In this document: positions 50,103-61,458 of the stretch, piece by piece
How the letters are laid out: every line of letters begins with the position of its first letter
How positions within the stretch are numbered: position 1 is the first letter of the stretch
NCBI GenBank assembly: GCA_947184155.2
Contig: CAMXCT020002730.1
Coordinates: forward strand, 24,659 to 88,658
Length of the DNA stretch: 64,000 nt
Direction of reading: 5' to 3'
Source of the DNA: Cladocopium goreaui
Taxonomy: Eukaryota > Sar > Dinophyceae > Suessiales > Symbiodiniaceae
Notes under the pieces: generated by a model
Databases searched by the model: none
What the model was told of the DNA's origin: nothing
The model's input: the letters and a program-made list of their open reading frames with translations, nothing else
Program-made: the position numbers and the translations under genes

Positions 50103-50501
50103 ATGTCGTGTGTAAAAAGTCTATTTAAAGTTTCACATCACAGCACAGCGAACCGTGATAGAGTATGCGTTCGCACGTCGACAATTCCAACTTGGAATGA
50201 AGCATTGACTTTTCCTGTCAAGCAGGTCATGCATGCAACGGGTGCAAGAGCAATGGCCCAAGAGCTGGTCATGGCATGTTTCATTCAGGCGTTGGATATA
50301 GCGCCCAAGCACAGGCGAAAGCAACATACAGTAGCCCGAGAAAAAGACTTGGTGCTTGCTTCTGGACAAGCTTTCCTGAGGGTAGGAGCTTCGAATGGAA
50401 AACTAGTAGAAAATTGGTGGAAAACTAGTGGACAGAGTTTTGGGAACGAGCACTGTGAAAGTGATATGAATTATTTTGTGTATTTCGAAATGTATATGTG
50501 A
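50103..50501 (+). pseudogene. C2-domain-like fragment
   Basis: Near its start the frame reads RVCVRTSTIPTWNEALTFPV, which has the (K/R)T.....P.WNE...F.V pattern of C2 domains. The rest lacks recognisable domain sequence and may be intron. Probably one exon of a host gene; other exons are not seen. Confidence 0.4.
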
Positions 50502-50764
50502 ATGGGCTGACTAGCAAACCCAGACAAGCTCGACAGTTTGCCTTGACAGGCTTGGCAGTTAAGAGAGCCTTTTCAAATGGCTAAACTCCTTGCCATCCTC
50601 AAGCGCATGCCACCGACCTGTATGAATGAAGATATTCTACGCAAAACCTCAATCGAGGGTTAATTTACTTATGGAAGTGGAAACATATATAACCAAGTAT
50701 AAACACAGTATGCCTTGTTACTTTGTACGCAACGGAGTTGAAATCCCGATGACAAATCAAACCT

Positions 50765-51060
50765 TTGACTTTATTTGGAACGGTTTTTGGCAACAAAGTC
50801 CTCATTGACAGCGAAACATCTTCATCTGAAGAAAACTACAAAGCAAACTCATCCGTTAACAAGAACACCAGTGCTGAATGGAGAAAGCAGGACGACGGAT
50901 ACTACAACAGAAAACCGAACGACGAAACGTATTTCCAAAAATACTACCGAGAGAAAACGAAACAACCTGCGTATGCAATACATGCGGTTCTGACTTAAGT
51001 TGTAAATCAAACTTGGCAAAGCACAAGAAAACCAAAAAGTGCCAAAGGTGCTTAGTGTAG
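50765..51060 (+). pseudogene. Zinc-finger protein of the Polinton fragment, frameshifted
   Basis: A polar N-terminal frame (FQKYYREKTKQP) is followed, after a one-base shift near 50968, by CNTCGSDLSCKSNLAKHKK and a further Cys. This is a C2H2-like finger typical of small ORFs near integrases in Polinton-like viruses. It ends at TAG 51058 shortly before the integrase. Confidence 0.6.
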
Positions 51061-51123
51061 GTTCGTTATATATGATTTTATGACGCAAGAAAACATCAGA
51101 AAATTATAATCTAAGCATTTTTA

Positions 51124-52066
51124 ATGGCAAGATTGGAAAAAGAAAAACTATCGGAAAGAATATATTACGACGTGGACGAGGGCTTCGGTTCGGTGACGGA
51201 CTTATACGAAAAAACTAGGAAAGTCGGTGTAGGCATAACTTTGGATATAGTATCTACATGGATGAGGGCGCAACCGAACAAGCAAACGCGAAATTACAAG
51301 AACTACAATTCTTACACTGCTCCGTTTCCCAAGTATGAATTTCAAATTGACTTGATGGATGTCACCAGTTTGCTGCGAGACGTAGGTTCTGAAATCAGAA
51401 ATCAACTATATAAGATATGCTTTAATATGCGTAGATATTTTCAGCAAAAAATGCCACGTAGTCCCTATCGAGAAAAAAAATGGTGATGACGTTTATAAAG
51501 CAGTCATGGAGTGTTTCAAGGTATTAGGTCAGCCTTTGTCGATTTACAGCGACGACGAAGGAGCGTTGAACAGCAAGAAACTGCAAACATTTTTTCAGGA
51601 GGAAGGTATAACGCACGTAATAACAAAGACGCATGCAAATCAGGCAGAAAGGATGATACGCACGGTCAAAAATATGATTGGGGACAGATTGAGGCATTAC
51701 AAAACCAAAACATGGGTGGAAGTGCTAAAGCCATCGTTGAATAGGTACAACAACCAAATCCACGGTAGCACCAAGACAACACCTAATAATGCGCACAATC
51801 TTGATAACGTAATTCAGGTCAGAACAAATCTGATACTGAAAGAAAAGCACAACAGAAAATATCCAAACATAAGTGAAGGAGATTATGGTGAGATATTTGA
51901 TAAAGGAAAGGGCAACTATGTATCAAGGAAAGAAGCCAGAAGTCAATGGAGTGAAAGAAAGTATAAAGTAATACTAGTTGGTCGTGATATGATGAATAAT
52001 AGATGCTATAAACTAGATGGAATGAGTAAAAGATATAATAGGCATGAACTACCTTTGGTTGATTAG
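51124..52066 (+). pseudogene. Retroviral-type (rve) integrase of the Polinton fragment, frameshifted
   Basis: ATG at 51124. The N-terminal region has the YYDVDEGFGSVTDLYEK pattern of this integrase class. The core begins at FQIDLMD (first Asp). A shift near 51412 moves the frame to YALICVDIFSKK. The second Asp is in SDDEGA, and Glu in NQAERMIRT completes a D,D-E set. The C-terminal part carries a VRTNLILKEK / YKVILVGRD chromo-like segment. Function in life: insertion of linear element DNA. The single visible frameshift suggests fairly recent decay. Confidence 0.8.
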
Positions 52067-52234
52067 TAATTGTTTTAGTTCTTCTGTTTTTGCCTTTCTC
52101 TTCTTTTGTATCTCTCTTTTGTTGTTGTCTGTCTTATGCTTCCCTGTTCCCTTCTCTATACCTTTAATTTTTGTTACAACATGTGTCCTCAATTTTGCAG
52201 CGTTTCCTTTTTTTCATGAATTTTCCCTTTATTG

Positions 52235-52640
52235 TTATCGTGATGCTGTTTGTCTTCTTCTTATATTTTTTTGTTCGAGGTGATGCTCTCTTGTGGCATC
52301 GCAATTTTCCTTTCTAGTCCTACCAACAATACATTTGCTAAGACAGTTCTTATCATTTTCAATATATTCACCTTCTTTCTTTTCGGGTTGCTTTCTGTTT
52401 TGGCATGGGTATTCTTCAATAAGAACTATTTTACGGTTTTCAACACCGAACTCATCAAACGATTTCATAGAGTTAGGATAGTGTTTTGGGGGATTTCTAT
52501 TATTTAGATAAGATTTATAATCTCTTCTATGTTTTGCCATTCTTTGACTTAGTTTTTCAGTTGTTGAATCGATGTAGCATTTATTTTAACCAACATCAAC
52601 TATCTTATAAATTTGTCCGTTTTCATATCTGTTCACATCT
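52235..52640 (-). pseudogene. GIY-YIG endonuclease, degenerate
   Basis: On the minus strand, IYKIVDVG is followed by an in-frame TAA (52586-52588) and then KCYIDSTTEKLSQRMAKHR, SYLNN and IEEYPCQN. This matches the GIY (IYKI) and YIG (here YID) blocks and the following R...H segment of the family. The stop and the G-to-D change suggest inactivity. It lies tail-to-tail with the integrase and downstream of the polymerase fragment. Confidence 0.7.
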
Positions 52641-52657
52641 ATGTTTATCCATATATC

Positions 52658-53310
52658 TTAAATCATCTTTTCGTTAAGTAGATATTTTATGGCATAATGT
52701 CCAAACGGGAGGCTTTCAAAATCTGAATACCAGTAGCGTTTATTATCGTAGTTGCTTAAAGCATATTTAGTCTGATTAATGCTATAGATTTGATGGTTTT
52801 TACTTCTGATCGTGTTAAAACTGACTTCTTCTTTACAGTTTCTATTCAATGTCTCGTCATAGGTTTTGTAACTTAACTGATTGCTCACTTTATGCTTGAC
52901 TACTCCTTTACTTTTCTTGTGTTCTTTCTCGTCACCATAGACTTTATAACAATATGCCTTTGGTTCCAATCCTATAAAGTGAGTAATTATTTTACCGTTC
53001 ATTTCATCCTTGAACTTGCCTAATACCTTCTTATTTGTTTTGTCATAGTTTGGATGTTCTACATTATAATCACTAAAATCCATATATTCATTAATCTCTT
53101 TGAAGTCTTCATATAAGTCATCAGTCTCAACTTTGATTACATAACTATCAGTATCAGTATAGTATAGACCAATTTAATATTATCTTGATATTTTGGTTTC
53201 AAAACATCATAATAGAAGGAATACATGTGAATTTTAGAATAGTCTAAAATAGACATACCCATATAGATAGGTTTGCTTAATATTCTGCTGGCAACTCTTA
53301 TTTTCGTTTG
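52658..53310 (-). pseudogene. DNA polymerase B (Polinton type), C-terminal fragment
   Basis: Minus strand. SKPIYMGMSILDYSKIHMY is followed by the palm region with the YTDTDS catalytic motif, then KKVLGKFKDE and the C-terminal domain to a natural TAA at 52658. A tandem duplication of GTATA (53157-53166, plus strand) shifts the frame inside the YTDTDS codons. The exonuclease, TPR and finger parts are absent beyond about 53310, where host-like sequence begins. Family role: protein-primed replication of the element. Confidence 0.8.
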
Positions 53311-53521
53311 CGATTTATATGATCGCTGCTGGACACTGGATGGCATTGGAACTCAGGTTGGGGTCACCCCAACTTGCACAGCCCATCGTCAATGGTGTGG
53401 ACAAAAAGGTGAGAGCGTCTCATTCCAAGCTCTCATTCCAAGTGAGAGCGTCTCATTTGTGTTTGCGCAGTTTTTCAAGTTGGAGTGGATCATCGTTTTG
53501 CTGCGCAGTTGATGTCAGTTT

Positions 53522-54640
53522 TTGCGGTTGCAGCAGCCACCAACACTAGTAATAAGTGACGGTGTCTGGCAGAGAAGGTCACGCGTGGTAGCCAGGGAAT
53601 ACAAGTGGGAGGACCCCACGAGACAGGATTTGTTTTCAGTATCAACTGCATCAGACCAAATACGCCTACTGGCAGCACTGGCCATGGGTGAGCAAAGGTC
53701 CCAGTTGTGGACCATCGATGTGAAGGACGCCTTTTTGCAGGTGCCGCAGAAGAGCATTAAGTGTTTGTCAACCCACCTCGAGGGTACGAACATCTGTTGG
53801 AAGGAGATGAAGTTTGGGTTTTGGAAAAATTGTTGCCTGGCCAAAGGGCAGGCACAAGAGAGTGGGGACTTTTCCTCAAGGAAACCTTGGAGGAAGAACA
53901 GTACGAATCTCTAGCGTTGAGCCCGAACCTGTTTGCAAAGAGATCAGCTTCAGGACAAGTCGAAGGAGCCATCTTGGTACACGTGGATGACATCAAAGCT
54001 AAGCTAAGCTGGAATCCAAGTTTGTACTGAGTACCCAAGGACCTTGTGGACCCGGAGGTACAGAAGACTCGTTCATTTCCTGAAGAGGAAGTACGAATAT
54101 TATGAGTCGGGAAAAACCATCAAGATGGGAGAGAAGTGCATCTCCAAGTTGGTGGAACTGCTCAACGTGGAGAAGAAGAAACCAAGAACAACTCAAGAGG
54201 CAACTGGTTACGAGGAGGACTCACCGGAATTGGCAGGTGAACAAAGGCAACGGTTTGCCACAGCCATTGGGGTGTTACTTTACATGAGTGCTGGTCGACC
54301 CGACGCACAGCACTGCATTCGTGTACTGGCAAGTCAACTGACATGGCCTACTCGAGCGGACTACCAGAGACTGGAGCGCCTGGTACTTTACCTGAAGGGA
54401 TTGCGTGGCCATGGCAACAGGTGCATCGGAAGGAGTTTTTCTCAAGAACTGCATTGAGTTCATCACTGGAAGGAAATGCAAGCTGGAACTCCGATGCGAT
54501 TCATCTAGCGCAAGGGCATTCTGCCACAGGCAAGGTGTTGCAGAGTACGCCACATCTCATGTGGATTACTGTGGTTGCAAGAATGTGTTCAGAAGGGTGA
54601 AGTCGCGGTAAAGCCAGTTGGCACGTGGAGAAACACCGCA
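53522..54640 (+). pseudogene. Copia-type pol remnant: reverse transcriptase and RNase H
   Basis: RT begins with RSRVVAREYKWEDPTRQD and continues with the metal-binding segment LWTIDVKDAFLQVP. After a frameshift near 53758 come FVNPPRGYEHLLEGDEVWVL and HVDDIKA (catalytic HVDD). After another near 54030 comes the SAGRPDAQHCIRVLASQL region, and after one near 54455 the RNase H segment LELRCDSSSARAF and WRNTADLSTKILG. At least three frameshifts make it dead. Integrase, protease and gag are missing upstream, where the Polinton fragment ends. Confidence 0.85.
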
Positions 54641-55505
54641 GACCTCAGCACAAAAATCCTAGGGAAGAGAAGGATCAAAGTGTTGTTGAACTTGATGGGT
54701 TGCGTGGATACCCACAATGACTACTATCCAGTTGGAGAACAAGAGAGACTGGAGGATGAACAAAAGAAGTTGGAAAAGAAAATAGTGAGGAGGATCCAGC
54801 AAGCAAATGCCAAAGGAGCCTACAAGGCATTTCGGATCCTGCTGGTGCAAGCGCTGCTTGACGGAGGATCAGCAGTTGCACAATCAGGGCTTGAGTCAAC
54901 GGGCTTGGAAGCTCAGTGCGGAGAACCAACCATTCCGTCACGTTCGACGCAAATGCCGTTGATGTGGATGATTGCAACATGTATCATCATTCTGGCATTA
55001 CTTGCAAGATGGGCTTACAAGCGACTACGGAGAGCCCAAGGTGAGCTGGAACAAAGACTCATGAACTTGGATGCACATATATATCCAAGAACTGGAAGCA
55101 GCAACCAGAGAAGCTTCCACAAGAACCGAAAGAAGCATCAGTGCGCTGTTGCAACGTGCAGCTTCGGCATCAGTGGAGACGCACAACGTGCGAGGAGATG
55201 TCTCGGCACTGCTTGAAGCCATCAGAGGCTTGAGGACGAACGACTCAAGCAGTGAAGGCACAATAGCGATTACAACTGATGTGCCAGGACTGCAAGAGGC
55301 AATCCTAAGACATGCTGGTGACAGAGTAGCCCAGCAGAGAGAACCACCAACAGTGGACCGAGTTGGTGAAGGTGGAAATGAGGATGGGGAACATCCATCC
55401 CAACATGATGAGAGCCGTCATGGGTCAGAAGGATACCCAGGCCAAAGTGAAGATGAAGCATTCGGGGACAATGCTCAATGGGCTGCGAATATCGACATAT
55501 TTTAG
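54641..55505 (+). pseudogene. C-terminal extension of the Copia polyprotein: membrane helix and coiled coil
   Basis: After RNase H the same frame runs on through a Lys/Glu-rich helix, then a hydrophobic stretch MWMIATCIIILALLARWAY (a probable membrane helix near 54960-55015). After a frameshift near 55080 comes a long helical segment (ELEAATREASTRTERSISAL) and an acidic tail ending at 55503. Such an extension is not part of the canonical Copia pol. Its role is unknown. Confidence 0.6.
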
Positions 55506-55710
55506 CCTATGAACGAGAGCATGGACCGCTGGTAGGTCCAGTCTCAAGCTCGATTCGAGCTTCAGAACTACTACATCCCGGAGAAGATCGACATGGAGGT
55601 CTCGCGAGCAGCGCTGGTGGTGGACTACAACCTGAAGAAGAACCACTGAGAGCCGGACACACCTGAATAGCTTGAAGATCAGCTCACGCAATCAAAACGA
55701 ATGCGCAGCT

Positions 55711-55740
55711 GAGGCGGGGTGTCAAGCTTTTTTGTAAGCT
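55711..55740 (+). promoter_or_regulatory. Possible polypurine tract and start of a lost Copia 3' LTR
   Basis: GAGGCGGGG is followed by TGTCAAGC, the pattern of a polypurine tract next to a TG-starting LTR. The LTR itself is not recognisable further on. Confidence 0.4.
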
Positions 55741-57335
55741 AGCATGGCCCCTGCATGTAGCAAGGATGACACGCACAGAAACCACTGCGTACTGCCGCAG
55801 CCCTTTCGGACGAAAAAAAAGTGTGCGCTGCTTTACAATTTTGATTGGAAACCGGTTTTCTTGCCGTGGGATTTAGGGGGTAGCCTATCGTCAGGCGAAC
55901 CAAAACCCAACATGAAACCATTCATTACCCACTTTGGTTAGTACCAAATAATAGCCAACCATTAGCTTTGCGAACAGCTCACCAATGACACCAATTGGTT
56001 TAAATTGGAGATGCGAACAGTAATTTTCCCACATTCCAAAAGTATTTTACATCATGGTGGCATCCAAATCAGTCGAGATTGTGACGGACCGAGTGGGAAC
56101 CAACTGGAAGCTTCGACGTCACAGTTTTGCAGCGTGTGACGGGGAGCATTTGGCTTTAAATTCAGGGGTGTTCAATCTTTGCAACGCTTTTGGCATGCGA
56201 CAAAAATTACCATCAACAGTTTGGAATTAGAAACAACATCACCATGCAGCCCCAGCTCTGTTTGCGTGCTTGGCCTTTTTTTGTTTGGTGACCCATATTG
56301 TTTTTGTGAGCAGGCGGGGCAGTCGTTTTTGGTCTGGCCAGTGCATAAATGCACCATTATTATATGATATGATTCCCTTCAGTTCTAAAGGTGTTAAAAC
56401 GTCCTCCTGGGTTACCTTTTTTATGTGGTAAAAACTGTTCCTCGACTCATGGAATCAAATTGGCCAAACGTCAGTTTTGCAACCAATTGCAACTGTATAC
56501 TTCAACGGTTTGTGAAATGCAGATGCAAGTGACCCACGTGCAGAGGGTTTCACTTTTCACTTTGTTGGTTGAATACGGTAAGGAAAAACAACCTTTCTGT
56601 CCAACCACCACCGCACAACTCTAACCTTGCAGGTGTGGAGTTTTTCCGCAACTGGTGCTGGTGACTATGATGAGACCTGCCTTGTTTGTTGGGACGAGGC
56701 CGGTACCTGAAAGACACTCAACTGGGATTGAGAAAGATTTGGGAAAGGGAAAATAACATAATATATAGTGACATTGTTGCTTAGATGTTTCCTTTTGCTT
56801 AGCATAGTGTCATTGTACATCAATGCTTTGGCCATCAAATTTATTGGTGTTGAAATTGCAGAAGTGTCCAGCTGTCCTTTCCGTTCCATTGTTAAATCTG
56901 ACTGAATTCACAAAAATCATGAGTAATTTATGCAACGCGTTGTTGGATTTCACTAAAACTCAAATTATGTTTGGCTGGCGTGACTCCGAGTTGCAACATG
57001 CCACACGATGTTTGCTTCTTGCACTGCTTGCAGGCGACCAGCGATGAGATTCTTCAGCTCGGATGTTGCACCATTGGGCACCTGGGCCCAGTCCACAAAC
57101 AATTTTGGGCACCCAATTCTGAAGCATAGGCACGTAGGTTGTGATGATTTGATCCACACAACTGTATCCAGAATCTAGATGATTTGGCACCGAAATGTGT
57201 ATTGAAGGCTGCACAAAAACGTGACATATGATATATATATATATATACATGTACATATACATATACATACATATCTTATGTATCCACAAACAGTTTGTGA
57301 TTTTGAATATATGGCTACCTGTGATTGTTGGTCAA
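55741..57335. other. Unassigned host-like interval
   Basis: About 1.6 kb. Short ORFs on both strands; a minus-strand frame around 56960-57159 (NGATSELKNLIAGRLQAVQE) looks coding but has no recognised domain. A (TA)n/(CATATA)n microsatellite lies at about 57226-57275. Confidence 0.35.
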
Positions 57336-57469
57336 GGCTTCATTGGTCTGGGCAACATGGGTCGTCTCCTCAGTACGGGATTTTGGTCGTTGGCTGGCCA
57401 TCAGAGCCGACAGCCTTGAGTTGTTGAGGTGGTCCAATGGCCAGAAATCTTTTGAAAGCTGGTCACAAG
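57336..57469 (+). CDS. Two exons of a 3-hydroxyisobutyrate dehydrogenase-like NAD-binding domain
   Basis: The first exon ends with GFIGLGNM, the dinucleotide-binding loop of the 6-phosphogluconate / 3-hydroxyisobutyrate dehydrogenase family. A 68-bp GT-AG intron (57361-57428) joins it in phase to GPMARNLLKAGHK, the expected continuation. The second exon may end at 57469 (AAG followed by GC) or run on. Further exons are not visible before the TA-rich array at 57.54 kb. Family reaction: NAD(P)-dependent oxidation of beta-hydroxy acids. Could be a fragment. Confidence 0.6.
57361..57428 (+). other. 68-bp spliceosomal intron
   Basis: GTCGTC...TTGAG, placed by the protein match on both sides; removing it keeps the GNMGGPMARN family pattern in frame. 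Confidence 0.6.
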
Positions 57470-57540
57470 GCTGCAAGTTTGAGCCCACCTGCTCCCATTT
57501 TGGGGTGACACAGTTATGAGTCATGACCTAAACTATTTTT

Positions 57541-58893
57541 GATGAATTATATATATATATTAATTATACGTACGTTACGTATATATATATATATTATAAT
57601 ATAATATAATATAATATCATATCATATCATATCATATAATACAATATAATATAATATAATACAATATAATATAATATAATATATAATATAATATATAATA
57701 TAATATATAATATAATATATAATATAATATAATATATAATATAATATAATATATAATATAAAATATATAATATAAAATATAAAATATAAAATATAAAATA
57801 TAATATATAATATATAATATATAATATATAATATATAATATATAATATATAATATATAATATATAATATATATTATATAATATATAATATATAATATATA
57901 ATATATAATATATAATATATAGTGTATAATATATAATATATAGTATATAATATATAATATATAATATATAAAATATAAAATATAATATATAATATATAAT
58001 ATATAATATATAATATATAATATATAATATATAGTATATAGTATATAATATATAATATATAATATATAATATATAATATATAATATATAATATAAAAGAT
58101 AATATATAATATATAATATATAATATATAATATATAATATATAATATATAATATATAATATATAATATATAGTAAATAATATATAATATATAATATATAA
58201 AATATAATACTTAATATATAATATGTAATATATAGTATATAATATATAATATAATATATATAATATATTATATTATATATAATATATAATATATCATAAA
58301 ATATATATATTTCATAATATATAATATATAATATATAATATATAATATATTATATTATATATAATATATAATATATCATAAAATATATATTTCATAATAT
58401 ATAATATATATTATATAATTTATAATATATAATAAGATATATATAATATATAATATGTAATATATAATATATAATATGTAATATATAATATATAATATAA
58501 TATTTATTACATAATATATAATATATAATATATAATATATCATATATAATATATAAAATATAAAATATAATATAAAATATAATATATAATATAATATATA
58601 ATATATAAAACATAATATATAATATAAAATATAATATATAATATAATATAGATATATTATATATATAATATATAATATATAATATATAATATATAATATA
58701 TAATATATAATATATAATATATAATATATATAATATATAATAAATATTTAATAATAAAAATATAATATATAATATATAATATATAAAATATAAATATATA
58801 AATATATATATATATAATAATATATAATATATATATATAATATAATATATATATTATATATATATATATATTACGATATATATATATATATTA
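57541..58893. repeat. TA-rich low-complexity array (TATAATA-type)
   Basis: About 1.35 kb almost purely A and T, with drifting units ATATA, TATAATA and TATAAAATA. ORFs in it (such as one rich in Tyr/Ile on the minus strand) are composition artefacts. Confidence 0.95.
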
Positions 58894-59160
58894 CGAAAAC
58901 CAGCCGGGAAGCTGGCTAGCGAACGAAGTGAGAATAGGGGGTCTGGGAGGGGGTAGTTGCCAAACGGGTCAAAAATCGCGAAAATAGGTTGTGATTCTAG
59001 TGCGGGTAAAGTATGGTTTTGCAGGGTAATGTAACAGGCGGCAAAACAGTGACGGTGGGTATCGATTCCCCCTGGGTCCGGTTTTCTGGGGTTTTCTGGG
59101 CTCAGCCAATGGACAGATAGATGGGCCAGCTAGTTAGAGGAGATTGGAGAGAGAAGGACA
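58894..59160. other. Unique interval between arrays
   Basis: 267 bp, begins with the inverted repeat CCAGC..GCTGG (CCAGCCGGGAAGCTGG) and a GCGAACGAAGTGAG stretch. No gene or tRNA fold recognised. Confidence 0.4.
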
Positions 59161-61417
59161 TTGGGTGGAAAGTATGTGCAAGAGGGGTTTCTGGGTGAAG
59201 AGTCTCTGGGTGAAAAGTATGTGCAAGATGAGTTTCTGGGTGAAGAGTCTCTGGGTGAAAAGTATATGGGTGAAAAGTATGTGCAAGAAGAGTTTCTGGG
59301 TGAAGAGCCTCTGGGTGAAAATTATATGAGTGAAAAGTATGTGCAAGAAGAGTTTCTGGGTGAAGAGTCTCTGAGTAAAAAGTATATGGGTGAAAAGTAT
59401 GTGCAAGAAGAGTTTCTGGGTGAAGAGTCTATGGGTGAAAAGTATATGGGTGAAAAGTATGTGCAAGAAGAGTTTCTGGGTGAAGAGTCTCTGGGTGAAA
59501 AGTATATGGGTGAAAAGTATGTGAAAAAAGAGTTTCTGGGTAAAAGCATATGCAAGAAGAGTTTCTGGGTGAAGAGTCTCTGGGTGAAAAGTATAGGGGT
59601 GAAAAATATGTGCAAGAAAAGTTTCTGGGTGAAAAGTCTGTGCAAGAAGAGTTTCTGGGTGAAGAGTCTGTGGGTGAAAAGTATATGAGTGAAAAGTATG
59701 TGCACGAAGAGTTTCTAGGTGAAGAGTCTCTGGGTGAAAAGTATATGGACGAAAAGTATGTGCAAGAAGTCAAGAAGAGTTTCTTGGTGAAGAGTCTATG
59801 GGTGAAAAGTATATTGGTGAAAAGTATGTGCAAGAAGAGTTTCTGGGTGAAGAGTCTGTGGGTGAGAAGTATATGGGTGAAAAGTATGTGCAAGAAGAGT
59901 TTCTGGGTGAAGAGTTTTCTGGGTGAAGAGTATATGGGTGAAAAGTATGTGCAAGAAAAGTTTCTGGGTGAAGAGTCTGTGGGTGAAAAGTATATGGGTG
60001 AAAACTATGTACAAGAAGAGTTTCTGGGTGAAGAGTTTTCTGGGTGAAAAGTATATGGGTGAAAAGTATGTGCAAGAAAAGTTTCTGGGTGAAGAGTCTC
60101 TGGGTGAAAAGTATATGGGTGAAAAATATGTGCGAGAAGAGTTTCTGGGTGAAGAGTCTCTGGGTGAAAAGTATATGGGTGAAAAGTATGTGCACGAAGA
60201 GTTTCTGGGTGAAGAGTCTCTGGGTGAAAAGTATATGGGTGAAAAGTATGTACAAGAAGAGTTTCTGGGTGAAGAGTCTCTGGGTGAAAAGTATATGGAT
60301 GAAAAATACGTGAAAGAAGAGTTTCTGGGTGAAGAGTCTGTGGGTGAAAAGTATATGCGTGAAAAGTATGTGCAAGAAGAGTTTCTGGGTGAAGAGTCCC
60401 TGGGTGAAAAGTATATTGGTGAAAAGTATGTGCAAGAAGAGTTTCTTGGTGAAGAGTCTCTGGGTAAAAAGTATATGGGTGAAAAGTATGTGCAAGAAGA
60501 GTCTCTGGGTGAAAAGTATATGGGTGAAAAGTATGTGCAAGAAGAGTTTCTGGGTGAAGAGTCTCTGGGTGAAAAGTATATTGGTGAAAAGTATGTGCAA
60601 GAAGAGTTTCTGGGTGAAGAGTCTCTGGGTGAAAAGTATATGGGTGAAACGTATGTGCAAGAAGAGTCTCTGGGTGAAAAGTATATGGGCGAAAAGTATG
60701 GTGCAAGAAGAGTTTTCTTGGGTGAAGAGGTCTCTGGGTGAAGAGTATATGGGTGAAATGTCTGTGGCAGAAGAGTTTCTGGGTCAAAGTATATGGGTAA
60801 AACGTATGTTGCAAGAAGAGTTTTCCTGGTGAAGAGTCTCTGGGTGAAAAGTCTGTGCAAGGAGAGTTTCTGGGTGAAGAGTCTCTGGGTGAAAAGTATA
60901 TGGGTGAAAAGTATGTGCAAGAAGAGTTTCTGGGTGAAGAGTCTCTGGGTGAAAAGTATATGGGTGAAAAGTATGTGCAAGAAGAGTTTCTGGGTAAAGA
61001 GTCTCTGGGTGAAAAATCTATGCAAGAAGAGTTTCTGGGTGAAGAGTCTCTGGGTGAAAAGTATATGGGTGAAAAGTATGTGCAAGAAGAGTTTCTGGGT
61101 GAAGAGTCTATGGGTGAAAAGTAATATTGGTGAAAAGTATGTGGCAAGAAAGAGTTTCTGGGTGAATAGTCTGTGGGTGAAAAAATTATATGGGTGAAAA
61201 GTATGTGCAAGAAGAGTTTTCTGGTGAAGAGTATATGGGTGAAAAGTATGGTGCAAGAAAAAAGTTTCTTCTGGGTGAAGAGTCCTCTGGGTGAAAAGTA
61301 ATGGGTGAAAGTATGTGCGAGAAGAGTTTCTTTCCTGGGTGAAGAGTTCTCTGGGTGAAAAGTATCATGGGTGAAAAGTATGTGCACGAGAGTTTTCTGG
61401 GTGAAGAGTCTCGGGTC
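59161..61417 (+). repeat. 60-bp minisatellite
   Basis: About 37 units. Each carries GGTGAAAAGTATATG, GTGCAAGAAGAG and TTTCTGGGTGAAGAG blocks; some units lack a 30-bp half. The period is a multiple of three and the unit lacks stops in several frames of both strands, giving long repeated ORFs (GEKYMGEKYVQEEFLGEESL on plus; an unrelated Leu/Phe/Thr repeat on minus). I do not call these genes. Order decays toward 61.1-61.4 kb with indels. Confidence 0.9.
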
Positions 61418-61458
61418 TGAAGTACATTGATGGCAGTAGAGGTGCCCCAACTTCGGGC

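Larger units (their letters stand above)
50620..53315. mobile_element. Polinton / Polinton-like virus fragment, decayed
   Basis: An AT-rich island with different base and codon use (AAA, AAT, ATA-rich) from both sides. Gene order: zinc-finger ORF (+), retroviral-type integrase (+), GIY-YIG nuclease (-), DNA polymerase B C-terminus (-). Integrase plus protein-primed PolB is the defining pair of Polintons. All four genes carry frameshifts, stops or truncation. No capsid or packaging ATPase is present, and no terminal repeats were found, so this is an internal piece. Confidence 0.8.

Noticed and set aside
58894-58960. A tRNA or snRNA gene after the TA array
   Set aside because: Only one short inverted repeat; no cloverleaf or box motifs.
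59134-61450. Long minus-strand ORFs (up to 486 codons) in the minisatellite
   Set aside because: They follow from a stop-free 60-bp unit and show no independent coding sign.
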